A stretch of DNA of 13,988 nt. It comes from Bacteroidota bacterium. GTDB taxonomy: Bacteria; Bacteroidota; Bacteroidia; Cytophagales; Cyclobacteriaceae. A program made the position numbers and the translations under genes. The notes beneath the pieces were generated by a model. That model worked only from the letters and a program-made list of their open reading frames with translations. It was not told the origin of the DNA and made no database searches. Where the stretch lies: contig QGUY01000088.1 of assembly GCA_003242315.1 (NCBI GenBank), forward strand, positions 1 through 13,988, written 5' to 3'. The first letter of the stretch is position 1. Every line of letters starts with the position of its first letter. This document shows positions 11,344 through 13,988 of this stretch, piece by piece.

Positions 11344-13988
11344 ATGATTACTTTTTGGCGCGGCGTTGCGCTCGTTTGCCTGATTGGCATTGTTGGCGCG
11401 CATGGCCAGCAAGTTCCTCTGATCAAATCCGCTGACATTATCTCTGAAGCGATCGCGCTGCACGATAGTGGGCGTTACGAGGAGGCCATCGCGCGGTACA
11501 AGACCATCCCTCCGCGTGACACAGCGTACACGCAAATGCTTTCGGAGCTGGCGCTCAGTTACGATGCTGCCGGAAGGTACGATGAAGCTATTGCTACATG
11601 TCGCGAAGCGCTTAAACATCCTGGGCCATATGAGTCACACGTTCTCCGCACGCTGGCAGCAGCCCTGGACCACAAGGGAAACTATGAGGAATCTGTCGAG
11701 GTGTTCAAGGCAGCCATCGAGAAGTTTCCGTTCGACCACTTGTTGCACTATAACCTCGGCGTAACTCACTACAACAGCAAACACTACGACGAAGCTGCTG
11801 AGTGTTTCTTCAATACTCTCAAGATCAATCCCTATCACGGCGGTAGTCACCTCAATCTCGGAAGGCTGGCTGCGTTTCAGGGCGGAAAAGTGAGGGCCAT
11901 GATGGCACTCGGTGTATACCTCGCGATTGCACCTGAAGATAATTCACGACTTGTCTTCCTGGAGAAATTTCTGAACAACGAAATACCGGAGGAAGGCACT
12001 TTCCCGTACAACGGCACAAAGGCGTACGATCGCCTCGACCAAATCATCAAAGCTAAAGTTGTTACCGACAAAAACTTCAAGCCTTTGGTTCCGGTGGAGG
12101 CCATCCTCACGCGACAGTACCAACTCTTCATCGACCAGATCGACATGATCGGTGACCCCGGCGATATCTGGGCACAACTTTATTTACAGTTGTACCGACA
12201 GATTCGCGATCAGAAGATGTTGGAGCCATTCCTGTATCACATCCTTAGCAGTACTTCAATAGCAAGTGTGTCCAGGTGGCAGAAGAAACACGAGAAGGAA
12301 TTGAAATCCTTCTACTCGCTCGCAAATGCCAACATTGTTAAGCATCGTCTTCAACGTTCTGTTCCCGCGTCGTGGGGATTCCCTGATCCGGTGTCATGCT
12401 GGTACGACGGAGAGAGGCGACTCGTGGAGCTTGGCAATAAACAGGGTGATTTGCGTGTCGGCAAGTGGAGGTACTATGCGCCGAACCATGTCATGATCGC
12501 CGAGGGCGAATACAACGATAAAGGTGAGAAGAGAGGCATTTGGAAATATTACTACAGCGATGGTACCCTCAAGAGCGTCGAGAATGAGGACACTGGTGAG
12601 ATACACGCGTACAATCGCCAGGGCGAACTTCGCTTCCATTATTTTATTAAGGATGGAAAGGCTCATGGAGAAGTAATGATCTTCGATCCCTGCGGTGGAA
12701 TAAGAGAGAAACTCGCATATCACATGGGAAAACGCTCCGGACCCGGAACGTTGTACTACGCTGACGGAAGTAAGGAAGCAACCTATACTTTCAAGGACGA
12801 TAACTTTGATGGGCAGTATATATCGTATTACCCCGACGGAACACTGAAATCGAGATCCATTTATCAGGATGGTAAACTTCATGGCCCGTTCGAAGAATAT
12901 TATGCCAGTGGCGTATTGCAAACAAAGGGCAATTACGAGGACGGTGAAGCGACAGGTCCCTGGGAATACTTTCACATGAATGGAAAGCTGGAGAAGAAAG
13001 GAAGCTTCAAGGCCGGTCTCGCTCATGGCATATGGTCGTATTACGACACCCGCGGAAACATAACCGAAGAGCGACCGTTTGATGATGAGGGGCAGCTTCA
13101 TGGTGAGAACAACTTCTACACCGACGGCCGTCTCTATGCTACGCAGTTTTATCGTCACGGTGTGATGACAGGTGTAGCTTATTTCGACAGTGACGGAGAA
13201 GAAATATCACGGTCTGGCGATCCATCCGGTACGTTTGCTGTGCGCGGTTATTACAGGGACGGCAAGTTACGTTTCGAGGGACACTACCGCGAGGGCAAAC
13301 CGGACGGACTCTGGAAGTACTATTACCGCTCCGGTGGGCTGGAGAAAGAATACACGATCGTAAACGGCAGGACAGAAGGTAATTTCACCGAGTATTATTC
13401 AACGGGGCAGGTGAAGTATGAGCAGGATTTTCGCGAGGGCGAACCGCATGGATACTCGGTTGAATATTATAAGAATGGACAACCAAAAGAGGCCGGTTGG
13501 TACCAGTTTGGAGAGCGCGTGCAACAATGGCTTTCGTGGTATCGCGATGGCACGGTGAAGTCTGACGTGTACTACCGCGAAGGTAAGCTGGATGGCGAAG
13601 CCAGCCACTACAACGTGGACGGCACACTGAGTTTAAAGCACGTGTACCGGGAAGGAAGAGTGATTTCGTCTGTCAATTTTGATCCAGAGGGCAAGATATG
13701 GACCGAGGTGTCCAGGCCCGAAAAGGAGGGACGATATGTCCAGAAGTACCAAAACGGTGTGACGCATACGAGATGGACGCTGAACTGCGGATTTTACAAT
13801 GACACCGTAGCGAGTTTCTATCCCGATGGTAAGCTTCATTATTCATATGAAGTCATGAATGGCTACTACCACGGTTCATTTGTAAGCAATTACCCTAACG
13901 GCAACCCCGAGGTTAAGGGGATGTATGAGTACGGATCACGGCACGGGACAGGGAGTGGGATATATAAAACCGTAAGGTTTTCCACGAG
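11344..13988 (+). CDS. Large exported TPR and MORN/YwqK-repeat protein (3' end outside window)
   Basis: An open frame of 881 codons running off the window. Residues 1-21 are a signal peptide (core VALVCLIGIVG). Residues about 30-195 hold tetratricopeptide repeats (SGRYEEAIARYK, AGRYDEAIATCREAL, KGNYEESVEVFKAAIEKFP, KHYDEAAECFFNTLKINP). A helical linker follows (about 200-345). From about 350 to 880 there are roughly twenty tandem repeats of the MORN_2/YwqK type, with cores such as GKWRYY, GIWKYYYSDGTLKS, GPFEEYYASGVLQTKG and GLWKYYYRSGGLEKEY. These repeats form extended beta sheets and probably mediate binding; no enzyme motif is visible. No cysteine lipobox is present, so it is likely periplasmic or outer-membrane associated. 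Function is unknown. The last fifteen codons lose the repeat pattern, possibly by a frameshift. Confidence 0.85.
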   Translation, partial: MITFWRGVALVCLIGIVGAHGQQVPLIKSADIISEAIALHDSGRYEEAIARYKTIPPRDTAYTQMLSELALSYDAAGRYDEAIATCREALKHPGPYESHVLRTLAAALDHKGNYEESVEVFKAAIEKFPFDHLLHYNLGVTHYNSKHYDEAAECFFNTLKINPYHGGSHLNLGRLAAFQGGKVRAMMALGVYLAIAPEDNSRLVFLEKFLNNEIPEEGTFPYNGTKAYDRLDQIIKAKVVTDKNFKPLVPVEAILTRQYQLFIDQIDMIGDPGDIWAQLYLQLYRQIRDQKMLEPFLYHILSSTSIASVSRWQKKHEKELKSFYSLANANIVKHRLQRSVPASWGFPDPVSCWYDGERRLVELGNKQGDLRVGKWRYYAPNHVMIAEGEYNDKGEKRGIWKYYYSDGTLKSVENEDTGEIHAYNRQGELRFHYFIKDGKAHGEVMIFDPCGGIREKLAYHMGKRSGPGTLYYADGSKEATYTFKDDNFDGQYISYYPDGTLKSRSIYQDGKLHGPFEEYYASGVLQTKGNYEDGEATGPWEYFHMNGKLEKKGSFKAGLAHGIWSYYDTRGNITEERPFDDEGQLHGENNFYTDGRLYATQFYRHGVMTGVAYFDSDGEEISRSGDPSGTFAVRGYYRDGKLRFEGHYREGKPDGLWKYYYRSGGLEKEYTIVNGRTEGNFTEYYSTGQVKYEQDFREGEPHGYSVEYYKNGQPKEAGWYQFGERVQQWLSWYRDGTVKSDVYYREGKLDGEASHYNVDGTLSLKHVYREGRVISSVNFDPEGKIWTEVSRPEKEGRYVQKYQNGVTHTRWTLNCGFYNDTVASFYPDGKLHYSYEVMNGYYHGSFVSNYPNGNPEVKGMYEYGSRHGTGSGIYKTVRFST

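Noticed and set aside
12394..13158. A 254-codon open frame on the minus strand inside the TPR/MORN gene
   Set aside because: It is antisense to clear repeat-protein coding sequence, has no recognisable domain and its openness follows from the codon bias of the Tyr/Gly/Asp-rich repeats.
12382..13988. YwqK-type repeats taken as the antitoxin of a toxin-antitoxin system
   Set aside because: The database name comes from one Bacillus protein; here the repeats sit in a large exported protein with no toxin gene beside it.
1..13988. Mobile elements, CRISPR arrays, phage genes or a novel defence system
   Set aside because: No transposase, integrase, direct-repeat array, attachment site beside the tRNAs or cluster of unknown genes is visible; most genes are recognisable housekeeping or envelope functions.

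Overview
The window looks like chromosomal DNA from a member of the Bacteroidota, probably the Cytophagales. This rests on three things: promoters of the TTG-N20/21-TAnnTTTG type instead of sigma70 boxes, very weak Shine-Dalgarno sequences, and gene content typical of the group (a DAHP synthase with a C-terminal chorismate mutase, an Rrf2 regulator beside a 1-Cys peroxiredoxin, and TPR plus MORN/YwqK-repeat surface proteins). GC content is moderate. No insertion sequence, phage gene, CRISPR array or toxin-antitoxin module is visible.

Layout. Positions 1-2656 hold two exported proteases on the minus strand: a retropepsin-like aspartic protease, probably frameshifted near position 66, and a subtilisin-family (S8) protease. 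Positions 2657-3600 hold a possible 29-residue membrane protein, a clear promoter, two tandem tRNA-Leu genes (GAG, CAG) on the plus strand and a tRNA-Thr (CGT) on the minus strand. Positions 3601-4866 hold an Rrf2 regulator, a Prx6-type peroxiredoxin and a strong terminator. A class I/II aminotransferase and a small lipoprotein follow on the minus strand (4865-6684).

The most interesting part is 6863-11209. Four co-oriented, tightly packed genes encode prephenate dehydratase (pheA), an aminotransferase, prephenate dehydrogenase (tyrA) and a bifunctional DAHP synthase/chorismate mutase. Together they cover entry into the shikimate pathway and the final steps to phenylalanine and tyrosine. In front of pheA I find an unannotated 26-codon leader peptide containing eight consecutive aromatic codons (F-Y-F-Y-Y-Y-F-F). 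It is followed by a strong intrinsic terminator whose 5' arm is perfectly complementary to a segment inside the leader ORF. This is the architecture of a ribosome-mediated transcription attenuator that would sense Phe and Tyr charging together, matching the two products of the operon. A second, perfect 11-bp hairpin sits just before the pheA start.

From 11344 to the end runs a very long exported protein with N-terminal TPRs and about twenty MORN/YwqK repeats, cut by the window edge. Both ends of the window show reading-frame trouble (around 66 and around 13945), which may mean low-quality contig ends and not biology. All calls come from reading the sequence; no database search or folding program was run.
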